Below, in pieces: positions 54,892-63,574 of a stretch of 64,000 bases of DNA (positions are counted from its first letter, which is position 1; each line of letters starts with the position of its first letter). The translations under genes and the position numbers were made by a program. The DNA comes from Granulicella sibirica (GTDB taxonomy: Bacteria; Acidobacteriota; Terriglobia; Terriglobales; Acidobacteriaceae), in the NCBI RefSeq assembly GCF_004115155.1, contig NZ_RDSM01000001.1:1984001-2048000 (forward strand), given 5' to 3'. Under the pieces are notes generated by a model that saw nothing but the letters and a program-made list of their open reading frames with translations, had not been told where the DNA came from and made no database searches.

Positions 54892-56094
54892 GTGAGCACA
54901 TCCACTCCGAACCTCGAAAGCACCGCCTCCTCCGCACACGCCACCGTGCTGGCCGGCAACCTGGAACTCACCGTCTCCCGTGCCGAGTTGCTTCGTGAGC
55001 TCACCGCCGCCCAGTCCGTCGTCGAGCGCAAAACGACCATTCCGATCCTCTCGAACTTCCTCTTCGAGGCCACCACCGACGGCGAAGTTGGCCGTCTCAC
55101 CATCACCGCCACTGACCTCGACCAAAGCCTCCGCACAAGCTGCGCCGCCAAGGTCAAAAAAGCCGGAGCCTGCACCATCCCCGCCCGCAAGCTCTACGAC
55201 TACATCAAGCTCCTGCCCGAAGGCGAGATCTCCATCAAGCTCATGGACAACCACTGGGTCCAGATCCGCGCTGGCCGGTCGAATACCAAAATGGTCGGCA
55301 TGGCCCGCGCGAACTTCCCCCAGGTCCCCGAGTTCCCGACCAGCGGCAGCTTCCGCATCTCCGTCCCGTCGCTCAAGGGCATGATCTCGAAGACCATCTT
55401 TGCCATCTCGAACGAAGAGAGCCGCTACACCCTCAACGGCGCCCTGCTCGTCCTCAAGGCCGAGTCCATGGCCATGGTTGCCACCGACGGCCACCGCCTC
55501 GCACACGTCGAAAAGCTCGGTGAGACGCTCGAAGGCATCTCCGGCGAAAAGAAGACTCTCATCCCCCGCAAGGCGCTCAGCGAACTATCGAGCCTGCTCT
55601 CCAGCACCGAAGCTGACACCCTTGACTTCGCCGACGACGACCAGACCCTCTTCTTCAAGGTCGGCGGCCGAGTCCTGACCAGCCGCAAGCTCACCGGCCA
55701 GTTCCCCAACTACGAGGCCGTCCTCCCGCGCGACAACAACAAGTTCGTCATCGTTCGCTCGGAAGACCTTATGGGCTGCATCCAGCGCGTAGCTCAGTTC
55801 GCCGATGAGCGCTCCGGAGCCATCAAGATCCGCCTTGAGCAGAACGAGCTGAAGCTCTCCTCCTCCTCCACCGACGCCGGCGAATCCGAAGACACCATCG
55901 AAACCCCCTACAACTACGACCCCCTCGTCGTAGGCTTCAACTCCCAGTACCTCATCGACTTCCTCAAGGCTATCGGCACCCAGGGCGAAGTGAGGCTGGA
56001 GTTCAAGGACGCCCAATCGGCCGGCCAGATGCGGCCCGAAGACGGCAACGAAGACGTGAAGTACCGCTACATCCTCATGCCCATGCGCATCTGA
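54892..56094 (+). CDS. dnaN: DNA polymerase III beta sliding clamp
   Basis: 400 residues from GTG 54892 with GGAG 8 bp upstream. Three clamp domains are expected; the start of the first is SRAELLRELTAAQSVVERKTTIPILSN, and the C-terminus ends YRYILMPMRI as the family does. A 20-residue N-terminal extension is present. It ties polymerase and other enzymes to DNA. It is followed by a hairpin terminator. Confidence 0.97.
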   Translation: MSTSTPNLESTASSAHATVLAGNLELTVSRAELLRELTAAQSVVERKTTIPILSNFLFEATTDGEVGRLTITATDLDQSLRTSCAAKVKKAGACTIPARKLYDYIKLLPEGEISIKLMDNHWVQIRAGRSNTKMVGMARANFPQVPEFPTSGSFRISVPSLKGMISKTIFAISNEESRYTLNGALLVLKAESMAMVATDGHRLAHVEKLGETLEGISGEKKTLIPRKALSELSSLLSSTEADTLDFADDDQTLFFKVGGRVLTSRKLTGQFPNYEAVLPRDNNKFVIVRSEDLMGCIQRVAQFADERSGAIKIRLEQNELKLSSSSTDAGESEDTIETPYNYDPLVVGFNSQYLIDFLKAIGTQGEVRLEFKDAQSAGQMRPEDGNEDVKYRYILMPMRI

Positions 56095-56141
56095 GTCCTT
56101 CGCGAACGGCGAAAGGCGGCTTCGCCACAAGTGCAAACGAG

Positions 56142-56165
56142 AGGCCCGGAGAAAACGCCGGGCCT
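56142..56165 (+). terminator. dnaN terminator hairpin
   Basis: Stem AGGCCCGG pairs with CCGGGCCT around an 8-nt loop, followed by ATTCTGTCTC. The T-run is interrupted, so it is moderately strong. It lies 47 bp after the dnaN stop. Confidence 0.65.
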
Positions 56166-56225
56166 ATTCTGTCTCTCGTCCCAAGCTTATGCTGGTGAAG
56201 AGCAAGGCTCGAATCCAAAGCCACT

Positions 56226-56591
56226 ATGCCCATCCTTTCCAACGAGAACCGCGAAAAGGCCATAGCCCTCCTCACCACCCTGCGCGCCGAAATCGAAACC
56301 ATAGCTGCCGGCGACGAACCGACACGCTTCCAGCTCCGCCGCTACATCGCCAAGCGCCTTGAGTTCGACGAACGTGGAACCCCCACCCAGCGCCGCAAGC
56401 TCAAAGACCAGAAAGCCAAATACCAGAAGGGCCTCTGCGCTCAGTGCAGCCAGAAGCTTCCCGCCAAGGGCTCCGAGCTCCACCGCATCAAGGCCATCGA
56501 AGGCTACACCCCCGGCAACACCATCCTCCTCTGTCGCCCCTGCCACCAGAAGGTCCAGCACTCCGACACCACCGGCATCCCCCTCCCGTAG
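56226..56591 (+). CDS. HNH-like zinc-binding protein
   Basis: 121 residues. An N-terminal helical half is followed by CAQC, ELHRIKAIEGYTPGNTILLCRPCHQ. Two CxxC pairs and the His/Asn arrangement match the HNH endonuclease fold (beta-beta-alpha metal), though the first conserved His-His pair is reduced. It might cleave DNA or bind a structural zinc. It is an isolated plus-strand gene after dnaN. Confidence 0.7.
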   Translation: MPILSNENREKAIALLTTLRAEIETIAAGDEPTRFQLRRYIAKRLEFDERGTPTQRRKLKDQKAKYQKGLCAQCSQKLPAKGSELHRIKAIEGYTPGNTILLCRPCHQKVQHSDTTGIPLP

Positions 56592-56594
56592 CCG

Positions 56595-57125
56595 CTACGG
56601 CACCCGCTCCGCCGCCTTCTTCAAAGCCTCGAGCCACGCGGTATCCGCCTCGATCAGCTTCGCCGAGGAGTACATCTGCGCCATCAGCAGCCCCTCCATC
56701 GACTCATCCTCCGAAACATCCGTCCCACCACTCGCATTCGCCTCGAGCCTCCATACATGGACAGCCTTCCCCGTCAGCGCTCCCCCCGTCCAGGCCAAAG
56801 CTTTCCCCGCTACAACCATCCGCACCTGCGAGTGGATCGTCATCCCGCCGCTCTTCCAGGTAAATCTCCGTCCACTCACCAGCGGCCCATCGACGGTAAT
56901 GCTATCAATCTGGTCCGCCCACTTCGGCCACCCCGCGGCATCGACCAGAAACCCCCAAACCCTCTCTTGGGGCGCCGCAATCGAGATCCGTACGTGCGCC
57001 ACGATCGGCGCACTTTCATGCACTCGCCCCGCTTCCGCCATCCCATTCAACGTCTGCAGCGAATCCCCGCATCCGGCAAGTCCGAGCAAGCCAAACAGCC
57101 AGCCTATATACACAACTCTGCGCAT
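56595..57125 (-). CDS. SRPBCC-family lipoprotein
   Basis: 176 residues. Lipobox LAGC (Cys19) after a short hydrophobic signal. The remainder fits a polyketide-cyclase/SRPBCC domain (HVRISIAAPQERVWGFLVDAAGWPKW, ALTGKAVHVWRLEA). Cytoplasmic members are common; membrane-anchored exported ones are less so. It follows the MBL-fold gene on the same strand (42-bp gap). Confidence 0.82.
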   Translation of the reverse strand: MRRVVYIGWLFGLLGLAGCGDSLQTLNGMAEAGRVHESAPIVAHVRISIAAPQERVWGFLVDAAGWPKWADQIDSITVDGPLVSGRRFTWKSGGMTIHSQVRMVVAGKALAWTGGALTGKAVHVWRLEANASGGTDVSEDESMEGLLMAQMYSSAKLIEADTAWLEALKKAAERVP

Positions 57126-57167
57126 CGAAGTACCCCCTCACAGCCTCCGATCGGGAGGCTCCACTCG

Positions 57168-57848
57168 TTAGCCCTTCGCCCGATCGATCGCCCCTTGGAT
57201 CAGCTCTCGCCCGCCCTCTGACACCTTCCCATGCCCGCAAGCCACGCGCTGGACGGGATACGCAAGCAGCTTCTTCGCCGTCTCCCTCGCCTGATCGCGA
57301 TTCGAAAACGCCTTCAACGGAATCCACCACGGCGTAAAACCCGTGACGGTCACCTTCCCCAGATAGCCAAACTCATCCCCCGCATAGAGCGTCCCGTCCC
57401 GCTCATCGAGAAACGCCTGGTGCCCGTGAATATGACCCGGTGTATCGATCGCCAGCAACGAACCCACGCGATCCCCCTCGGCAACCGTCCGCGTCAGCTT
57501 GCTGACGATCCCCGGCGTACCTCCACGAATCGGCCCGACTTCACCCCGTCTCAGCGAAAGATCAGGCGGGGACTGCAGAATCGGAATCGACCTCTCCGAC
57601 GCCAGTAGCTCCAATCCCGGCACCTTGGCCATCAGCGCATCGACACTTCCCACATGATCCACATGCGCATGCGTCAGCAAAATACGCCTGATCGGCACAT
57701 CCCCGGTAGCCCTGAGAGTGTCCTCCTCCGATCCCTTCAGATTCGCGTCGATCAGCGTAAAGCCATCCTCCTCACGCACGAGAAAGCAGTTGAAGAACCC
57801 AAGCCGCGTGAGCATTCTCCCGTATTTCCCAACTGCCGTGATCTTCAT
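57168..57848 (-). CDS. MBL-fold metallo-hydrolase
   Basis: 226 residues. Metal motif THAHVDHVGS (HxHxDH) at about 59-68, IDTPGHIHGHQ and YAGDEF carry other ligands. The fold binds two metals. Substrate unknown; such enzymes act on lactones, thioesters or nucleic acids. It follows the Rieske gene by 108 bp. Confidence 0.9.
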   Translation of the reverse strand: MKITAVGKYGRMLTRLGFFNCFLVREEDGFTLIDANLKGSEEDTLRATGDVPIRRILLTHAHVDHVGSVDALMAKVPGLELLASERSIPILQSPPDLSLRRGEVGPIRGGTPGIVSKLTRTVAEGDRVGSLLAIDTPGHIHGHQAFLDERDGTLYAGDEFGYLGKVTVTGFTPWWIPLKAFSNRDQARETAKKLLAYPVQRVACGHGKVSEGGRELIQGAIDRAKG

Positions 57849-57956
57849 TCGCGAGCCGTCTCCCTGTGAGCTTCCGAAGGCGAAGTCCCCTCGTAAACCT
57901 CTTGAATCGAGGGCCTTGCACGAAAGCCCGGTGAAGGGTGCAATCTACAAAGCCCC

Positions 57957-59051
57957 CTAACTTCTCCAGTGCAACGTCACCGGACCCGACAACGGATGCG
58001 CCCCGCTCCCCGTCAACCGTGCCTGCTTCAACGCGAAATACCACTTCGCCGGTTTGTCCGCATCGTCGATCAGCATCAGCCCCGGATTGAACCGCAGACC
58101 CTGCGCCTGCTCGATCATCGTCTCCTGGTCCTGCCTCACAAACCGCGCGCCAAAGAATGTAGCGATCGAAGTCACAAACGGCACATGGTAGAAGATGTCC
58201 CAAGCCGCATACACATCGATCCGGCAGGTCGCCGCCGTAACCGGAGTCACTGTCGTCAAACTCGAAAACCAGCTCTCCTTACCCTTTGCCGAGACCGCTC
58301 GAATCGTTTCATACCGCCGATTCGGCAGCACAAAGTCGATCGTTGTCACCGGCTTCCCCAGCAGCCGGTACGGCGCCGAGTTACTCGAGGGCGCATGCGG
58401 AGACATCCGGAACCCCTCGGAAATCGGCTCGAACTTCTTCTCCTTCGCATGAATGCTGTTCCGGCTCCGCCACCACCACGCCTGATGCACGAACGGTCCG
58501 TGCGCTGGGTCCATCAGCCCGATAATCCCGTGATCCACATTGCACGGCAAATCCGCCACCAGATGCGCCGACCGATACCGCGTCCCGAACTTCGGCAGCT
58601 CAGGCACGGCCGGCAGCCGCGAAGCATCCACGCGGCCTGCCCCCGCGGGAGGCACATACACCCACGCATACCCATCCCTCTCCACGCAGGGATAACTCGT
58701 CGCATAGATCTTCGTCGCGTCCAACGTATCGATCTGCGTCAGCGACGGAATCTCCTGGCACTGTCCCCCGCACGGCTCGAACCGCCATCCGTGGTACTTG
58801 CACATCACCGTCTCGCCATCGAACCACCCCGCCGACAACGGAATCCCCCGATGCGGACACAGGTCCCGCATTGCGAAGATCGCCCCATCCTTCTTGCGCC
58901 CAAGCACGAGCGGAATCCCCAGCAGGATCGAGGTCGTCATCTTGCCCGGCTTCAGAACCTCGGCGCGCAGCGCCGGATACCAGTCTCCGAAGATCATCTC
59001 CGCCGCAGGCGCCGCCCCGCTGAACCCCGCGTCCGTCTCCGCTCGACCCAT
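57957..59051 (-). CDS. Rieske [2Fe-2S] aromatic-ring oxygenase subunit
   Basis: 364 residues from ATG 59051 (the longer frame to 59273 is a read-through of upstream codons). Rieske ligands CPHRG and CKYHGWRFEPCG (CxH and CxxH) at about 60-85. The catalytic-domain region with DHGIIGLMDPAHGPFVH provides putative non-haem iron ligands. Resembles VanA-type monooxygenases or terpenoid/sterol oxygenases. A reductase partner is not found next to it. Confidence 0.9.
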   Translation of the reverse strand: MGRAETDAGFSGAAPAAEMIFGDWYPALRAEVLKPGKMTTSILLGIPLVLGRKKDGAIFAMRDLCPHRGIPLSAGWFDGETVMCKYHGWRFEPCGGQCQEIPSLTQIDTLDATKIYATSYPCVERDGYAWVYVPPAGAGRVDASRLPAVPELPKFGTRYRSAHLVADLPCNVDHGIIGLMDPAHGPFVHQAWWWRSRNSIHAKEKKFEPISEGFRMSPHAPSSNSAPYRLLGKPVTTIDFVLPNRRYETIRAVSAKGKESWFSSLTTVTPVTAATCRIDVYAAWDIFYHVPFVTSIATFFGARFVRQDQETMIEQAQGLRFNPGLMLIDDADKPAKWYFALKQARLTGSGAHPLSGPVTLHWRS

Positions 59052-59123
59052 CCCTAAGCCAGCCTCATCTTCCCGATAATAACCTTCGGACGTTAGTTGA
59101 GTTCCGCTACCCTCGAAGCAGCC

Positions 59124-61094
59124 ATGGCTACAACCCAGACCGCCCGCAACCGCCTCATCCTCATCGCCCTCTGGGTCGCCTTCTACGCCAGCTTCACCCT
59201 TTTTCTCCCACCCCTCCTCGACGACGCGGACTCTGTCCACGCCGAGGTCGCCCGCGAGATGCTGCTCCGCCACGACTGGGTCACCCTCTACGCCAACGGC
59301 ATCCGTTACCTCGAAAAGGCTCCCATCCTCTACTGGTCGATGGCCCTGAGCTTCAGGCTCTTCGGAGTCTCTACTGCCTCTGCTCGCTTCCCGATCTCCC
59401 TCACCGTCCTCGCCCTGGCGCTCTTCCTCGAACGCTTCGCCCGCCTAGCCTTTCAGAGCACCCGCGCCGGTCTCTACGCCGGCCTGATGCTTCTCTCAAG
59501 CTTCGGCATCTTCATCTTCACCCGCATCACCATCCCCGACGCCGACGTCTGCCTCTGGCTCACCCTCGCCCTCTTAGCCTTCTGGACCAACGAACAACCA
59601 GCTACGGAACCAGGTGCCCCAGTAAAGATGGGTGCCCCACCTTCGGCGGCCTCATCGCCTAAGGTGGGTTGGACCACCAAAAACGCCTTCGTAAGCCGCA
59701 CTGCCTGCTATCTCTTCGCCACCGTCTGTGCCCTCAACGTCCTCACCAAGGGCCTCATCGGCATCGTCTTCCCCATCGGAATCGTAGCCGTCTACCTCCT
59801 CATCACCCGAGGCATAAGAGGCGCAACAAGACGCATCAACCAACTCCACCCCTGGACCAGCATCCTCGTCTTCCTCGCCATCGCCGCCCCCTGGCACATC
59901 CTGATAGGCCTCGCCAATCCCACCCAGGGTCACCCCGCCCCCATCGCCTACTCCGGCGGGCACTGGCAGGTCCCGCTCCCCACCAACGGCAACGTCCACG
60001 GCTGGTTCTGGTTCTACTTCATGAACGAGCACCTCCTTCGCTACCTCAACCTCCGTGTCCCCCGCGACTACGACACCGTCCCCCTCGCCCTCTTCTGGGG
60101 CCTCCTCTTTATCTGGCTCATGCCGTGGAGCGCCTACCTCTACCAGGCCCTCAAAAGCGCTGGTGGAAAGTTGTGGAAGGAGCCGGGCGGCTCTCCCCCG
60201 GCACTGGCAGAAATCGCCAGGTCGACCAACCTACTCCTGCTGCTCTGGGCCGCCATCCCTCTCCTCTTTTTCTCCCTCTCCACTCGTCAGGAGTACTACG
60301 TCCTACCCGCGATTCCAGCCCTTATCCTCCTCCTTGCCGGCTGGCTCGCCGAAGACTCCGAGTCAAAAACCAGCAAGGCCCCCACCCGCATAGCCCTCGT
60401 GATGTTTATCCTGGGGACAGCAGCCTCCGCCGCAATCGTATTCTTCCTCTTCCACACCGCCAAACCCTCGCCCGACACCGACCTTGCCACCCTCCTCAAG
60501 CAGAACCCCGGCGACTACGCCCTCTCCTTCGGCCATTTCCTCGATTTGAACGCCCAGGCCATGGGCATGTTTCGCCTCCCCCTCGCCCTCACTGCCCTAT
60601 GCCTCTTTTTCGGTGGATTCGCCAGCTGGCACTTCCGCCGCAACAGCAAACCCCACGCCGCAAACGTGTCCCTCGCTGCCGCCACCTTCGTCTTCCTCTT
60701 AGCCGCCCATTCAGGCCTCCAGATCTTCTCTCCCGTCCTTAGTTCGCAGAAGCTCGCCCAAGTCCTCGTGCCTCAACTCCAAGCCGAAGACCTCATCATC
60801 CTGCACGGCGAGTACGAGTCCGGATCCACCCTCGGCTTTTATCTCCACCGCAACGACCTCCACATCCTCGAAGGCCGCTCCTCGAATCTCTGGTATGGAA
60901 GCTTCTTCCCCGACGCCCCAAAGATCTTCGAAACTCGCGAGTCCGTGACGCGGAGGTGGTCCGGTCCCCAACGTGTTTTCCTGTGGCAGGACCCCTCCGA
61001 CCCCGACCGCCCGGTCCTTACTCTCCCCGGGTCGACGTACCTGATTGTGCGCTCTGGAGGCAAAGAGATCCTCTCCAACCAACCGAATCGGTAA
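59124..61094 (+). CDS. ArnT/PMT-like GT-C membrane glycosyltransferase
   Basis: 656 residues from ATG 59124 (TTG 59097 in frame). The first loop has DDADSVHAEVAREML, the acidic signature of the ArnT/PMT family, and about 12 membrane helices follow. These enzymes transfer sugars from polyprenyl-phosphate carriers to lipids or proteins outside the membrane. Whether lipid A is the acceptor is unknown. It is divergent from the Rieske gene. Confidence 0.87.
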   Translation: MATTQTARNRLILIALWVAFYASFTLFLPPLLDDADSVHAEVAREMLLRHDWVTLYANGIRYLEKAPILYWSMALSFRLFGVSTASARFPISLTVLALALFLERFARLAFQSTRAGLYAGLMLLSSFGIFIFTRITIPDADVCLWLTLALLAFWTNEQPATEPGAPVKMGAPPSAASSPKVGWTTKNAFVSRTACYLFATVCALNVLTKGLIGIVFPIGIVAVYLLITRGIRGATRRINQLHPWTSILVFLAIAAPWHILIGLANPTQGHPAPIAYSGGHWQVPLPTNGNVHGWFWFYFMNEHLLRYLNLRVPRDYDTVPLALFWGLLFIWLMPWSAYLYQALKSAGGKLWKEPGGSPPALAEIARSTNLLLLLWAAIPLLFFSLSTRQEYYVLPAIPALILLLAGWLAEDSESKTSKAPTRIALVMFILGTAASAAIVFFLFHTAKPSPDTDLATLLKQNPGDYALSFGHFLDLNAQAMGMFRLPLALTALCLFFGGFASWHFRRNSKPHAANVSLAAATFVFLLAAHSGLQIFSPVLSSQKLAQVLVPQLQAEDLIILHGEYESGSTLGFYLHRNDLHILEGRSSNLWYGSFFPDAPKIFETRESVTRRWSGPQRVFLWQDPSDPDRPVLTLPGSTYLIVRSGGKEILSNQPNR

Positions 61095-61146
61095 ATTCAC
61101 ACGCCAGACACACCCCTGATGCGATACACAGGAACAGAGGAATCGC

Positions 61147-61983
61147 ATGCCCTGTAAAGCCGAAGAACTCCGTCACATCCCCCTCTTCGCCCTGCTCGAC
61201 GACGAGGAGTTAGCCGTCCTCGCCACCCAGGTCGAAGTCCGTAATTTCGCCGCCCGCCAGCGCATCTACAAGGCTGGCGAGCCCGGCGCCCGCGCCTATA
61301 TCCTCATGTCCGGCTCGGTCCATGTCACCGCCATTGACGAAGACCAGCAGGAGGTGATCATCGACAATCCCGGCCAGGGCGACTTCTTCGGGTTCGCCTC
61401 CATGCTCGATAACACCGCCCATCAGACCAGCGCCATGACCCTCTCCGATACCACCCTCCTCGAGGTCGACCGGCACGATATCGAGGTCCTCATCCTCAAG
61501 AAGCCTCTCGCCGGCATGGATATGCTCACCGTCCTGGCCCGACAGTTCCACGCTGCTCAGAAGCTCGTCATCGACCGCGCCCACCGCAACCCCAACGACG
61601 TCATCGACGACAGCTTCACCTTCGGTGAGAGAATCGCCGACGCCGTCGCCCGCTTCGGTGGCTCCTGGACCTTCATCATCACCTTCGGCATCGTCCTCGC
61701 CGTCTACACCGCGGTCAACGTCATCCTGCGCGGCAAAGCATGGGATCCCTATCCATTCATCCTGCTCAATCTCTTCCTCTCCATGCTTGCCAGCATCCAG
61801 GCACCGGTCATCATGATGAGTCAGAACCGCCAGGACCAGAAGGACCGCGTCCGTGGCGAGCTCGACTACGAGGTCAACCGCCGCGCCGAGTCGGAGATCC
61901 AGAATCTCTCCCGCAAGCTCAACCTGCTCGCCGACAAAGTCAGTGACGTCGACGAACTCCTCCGCGAGCACCCTCGACCCTAA
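61147..61983 (+). CDS. Cyclic-nucleotide-binding domain protein with DUF1003 membrane domain
   Basis: 278 residues. cNMP-binding fold at about 10-125 (ILMSGSVHVTAIDEDQQEVII, GDFFGFASML). DUF1003 follows (GERIADAVARFGGSWTFIITF, WDPYPFILLNLFLSMLASIQAPVIMMSQNRQ) with two membrane helices. The arrangement suggests a ligand-controlled membrane protein. It overlaps the convergent HpnI-like gene by 4 bp. Confidence 0.92.
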   Translation: MPCKAEELRHIPLFALLDDEELAVLATQVEVRNFAARQRIYKAGEPGARAYILMSGSVHVTAIDEDQQEVIIDNPGQGDFFGFASMLDNTAHQTSAMTLSDTTLLEVDRHDIEVLILKKPLAGMDMLTVLARQFHAAQKLVIDRAHRNPNDVIDDSFTFGERIADAVARFGGSWTFIITFGIVLAVYTAVNVILRGKAWDPYPFILLNLFLSMLASIQAPVIMMSQNRQDQKDRVRGELDYEVNRRAESEIQNLSRKLNLLADKVSDVDELLREHPRP

Positions 61984-63143
61984 ACCTTCTCCAGCCTTCC
62001 ATCCTGCAGCCGGAACACCTCGCCGCGCCAAACCACGGTGTCTCCGGCAAAGCTCCACGCCCAGAACATCAGCCCCGTTAAGTCGCGCAACGGTAGCAGC
62101 CAAAGATCCCGCAGCACCTGCCCATCCCGCAGAAGCCCAACCCCGACCGACAGAGCGACAGCAACCCGCGCGAGAAGCACAAGGCTCAGCAGCGTAAAAC
62201 TCCACAGCGCAAACCCGCTCGCCACCATCGTCGCCAGCGCCCACGGCACAGCATACGTCACCCCAAGCCCCAGATACCCAAGCTTCCGCGAGTCCCGCGT
62301 CGAGCGTGCCCAGCGTATCTGGTGAACGCAATACCCACGCAGGTCGTACCCCGGCACACTCGTCTCCACCACCTCGGGACACAGCTCGACCCGATACCCC
62401 GCCGCCGCAATCCTTGCCCCCATCTCGTAGTCGTCCGCCAGGTACTCGACCAGCGCCTCCATCCCGCCAGCCTTCTCGAGTGCCGTGCGTGTCATAGCAA
62501 GTGTCGACCCCAGTCCAAACCGCAACCCCCCCTCAAGCGTTCTGGCCGTCAGCACTCCAGGGAGAAAATCCGTCGAGATTCCCAGAGCCTCAAGCTTCGC
62601 CCAGACCGTCAGCCCGCGCCCACGCTCGGCTGTCTTCCCGAGATAGGGAGCGGTCACCAGCCCGACCGTCTCTTCCTCGAAACAGCCCATCACCGTGGCG
62701 AGGTAGCGAGGAGTCACCGCAATATCGCTGTCGTTGATCAGCACATGCTCAAACGTCCCCGCCGCGAGCATCTGAACCAGATTGCTGACCTTCCCCGAAG
62801 TCCCCAGTCGCTCCGTACATACCACCAGCCGGATCGCGACCGCGGGAAACTCCACCTTGAGCCGCTCAATCTCGCCGACGGCAGGATCGTCCAGCGAGCT
62901 CACCCCGAACAGGATCTCGAATCGCCCCGCATACACCTGCCGGCAGTGGCTCACGAACCCCGCATACATCCGCGGATCGACCCCCTTCACCGGCTTCAGA
63001 ATCGTCACATCTGGCGCAAACTCCGAACTCACTCGCCCACGCCAGAAGTGAGCAAACGCGCGCGCCCCCCAAAGCGCAAGCAGCAGGTAGACCAGCCCGC
63101 CCAGCGTCAGCAGCGCTGTTATTACTTCAATTGCTGTTGCCAT
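61980..63143 (-). CDS. hpnI: HpnI-like family 21 glycosyltransferase
   Basis: 387 residues. N-terminal membrane helix, then a GT-A domain with VTILKPVKGVDP, the metal site NDSDIAV, ADDYEMG and a QIRWARSTR motif (Q/RxxRW), then C-terminal helices. This architecture matches ceramide glucosyltransferase-like enzymes including HpnI, which adds a GlcNAc-type sugar to bacteriohopanetetrol. No other hopanoid gene is in view, so the lipid acceptor is inferred. Confidence 0.82.
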   Translation of the reverse strand: MATAIEVITALLTLGGLVYLLLALWGARAFAHFWRGRVSSEFAPDVTILKPVKGVDPRMYAGFVSHCRQVYAGRFEILFGVSSLDDPAVGEIERLKVEFPAVAIRLVVCTERLGTSGKVSNLVQMLAAGTFEHVLINDSDIAVTPRYLATVMGCFEEETVGLVTAPYLGKTAERGRGLTVWAKLEALGISTDFLPGVLTARTLEGGLRFGLGSTLAMTRTALEKAGGMEALVEYLADDYEMGARIAAAGYRVELCPEVVETSVPGYDLRGYCVHQIRWARSTRDSRKLGYLGLGVTYAVPWALATMVASGFALWSFTLLSLVLLARVAVALSVGVGLLRDGQVLRDLWLLPLRDLTGLMFWAWSFAGDTVVWRGEVFRLQDGRLEKV

Positions 63144-63222
63144 CCCTCTAGTCTATCGAAGCCACATCTGCCGAGCGCCGACGGTATTTCCTTTATCTTT
63201 CGCAGAATGAAAGACTTCTGCG

Positions 63223-63546
63223 TCACATCTCAATGTGAGTCCGGAGCCTGGACCTCAACAGTTCGATCAGATCTGGATCCATGAAATCGTAGTCATCCCG
63301 TATGTTGAGCACGATCGCCCGCTTTTGGCGCATCTGGACAGGGAATCGCCAGTTGAGCCGCCGAAGGTGTGCGCCCTCCATCGGGAAGACAATATCGGCC
63401 CATTCAATCAGATCTGCTGACACGGGCGTCACGGCATCGCGATCCGTGCCAGCCGACGAAGCGACGTGCGTCGTATGCCCTGAAAAGAGCGCTTCAGCGG
63501 TCGGACTTCTTAGCCGGTTCTGGCTACAAATGAACAACAGCTTCAT
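63223..63546 (-). CDS. Short low-molecular-weight protein-tyrosine-phosphatase-like protein
   Basis: 107 residues, shorter than typical LMW phosphatases (about 150). The P-loop CX5R is CSQNRLRSPTAE (Cys7). A general-acid Asp loop is less obvious (DDYDFMDPDLIE near residue 85). It belongs to the small predicted phosphatase group (COG4551-like). It is far from the exopolysaccharide cluster. Confidence 0.83.
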   Translation of the reverse strand: MKLLFICSQNRLRSPTAEALFSGHTTHVASSAGTDRDAVTPVSADLIEWADIVFPMEGAHLRRLNWRFPVQMRQKRAIVLNIRDDYDFMDPDLIELLRSRLRTHIEM

Positions 63547-63574
63547 CCCCGCCCCATCACACCGCTAGGTGCCT

